From: Oscillospiraceae bacterium
Lineage (GTDB): Bacteria > Bacillota > Clostridia > Oscillospirales > Acutalibacteraceae
NCBI GenBank assembly: GCA_003499325.1
Contig: DNIP01000074.1
Coordinates: 6,988 to 13,338, forward strand
Length of the DNA stretch: 6,351 nucleotides
Direction: 5' to 3'
The position numbers were made by a program, and so were the translations under genes. Positions 6,247 through 6,351 of the stretch are shown here, piece by piece (position 1 is the stretch's first letter; each line of letters begins with the position of its first letter). Under the pieces are notes generated by a model. That model was not told the origin of the DNA. It saw only the letters and a program-made list of their open reading frames with translations, and made no database searches.

Positions 6247-6315
6247 GTCGGTACGCCGTCGGGGCATCGGCAACAGCCGCCGAGTAGGAAATATCCTTTC
6301 CCTGCAGTTGCTTAT

Positions 6316-6351
6316 ACTAATCCTTGATAAAGGTTTTTATTAAGGATTAGT
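6316..6351. repeat. 16-bp inverted repeat at the right edge
   Basis: ACTAATCCTTGATAAA (6316-6331) and TTTATTAAGGATTAGT (6336-6351) pair along all 16 positions with a single G-T wobble (6326 with 6341), around the loop GGTT. The right arm ends at the last base of the window, so the stem may be longer. It could be a terminator for a gene on either strand, an operator, or the end of a small mobile or repeat element. The 66 bases before it (6250-6315) hold no gene or site I can support. Confidence 0.75.

Noticed and set aside
1..6351. CRISPR array, tRNA, rRNA, insertion sequence or known riboswitch
   Set aside because: No regularly spaced repeats, cloverleaf, transposase motif or recognisable aptamer core was found on either strand.

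Overview
The window looks like chromosome from a Gram-positive gut or rumen Clostridia, most like Ruminococcus or another Oscillospiraceae. This rests on protein style, since no rRNA or other taxonomic marker is present. The clues are a lipoprotein with WG-type repeats, an ECF-like sigma factor fused to a transmembrane helix and a Pro/Thr/Glu-linked extracellular region, and a secreted protein ending in a type I dockerin. Strong AAAGGA / AAGAGG / AAGGAGG ribosome binding sites fit a Firmicute. All three genes lie on the + strand and all end in TGA.

Layout: 1-111 is an A/T-tract leader with a possible promoter. 112-1395 encodes a 427-residue lipoprotein. 1396-1590 is a gap with two possible RNA hairpins and no clear terminator. 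1591-3546 encodes a 651-residue sigma factor / membrane helix / external sensor fusion. 3547-3793 carries a weak terminator-like fold, an extended -10 promoter candidate, a 12-bp hairpin and a strong ribosome binding site. 3794-6169 encodes a 791-residue exported dockerin protein. 6214-6246 is a clear intrinsic terminator. The right edge (6316-6351) is a 16-bp inverted repeat that may continue past the window.

How they may work together (inference): the fusion protein is built like a one-component trans-envelope switch, with sigma regions 2 and 4 in the cytoplasm, one membrane helix, and a two-part external region that could sense a ligand or the state of the wall. The neighbouring lipoprotein and dockerin protein are both surface or exported products and could be its input partner or its target. 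The dockerin gene has its own promoter candidate and its own terminator, so it is probably a separate transcription unit. The lipoprotein and sigma genes may be co-transcribed, as no convincing terminator separates them. No catalytic enzyme domain, cohesin, mobile element, CRISPR array or RNA gene was seen.
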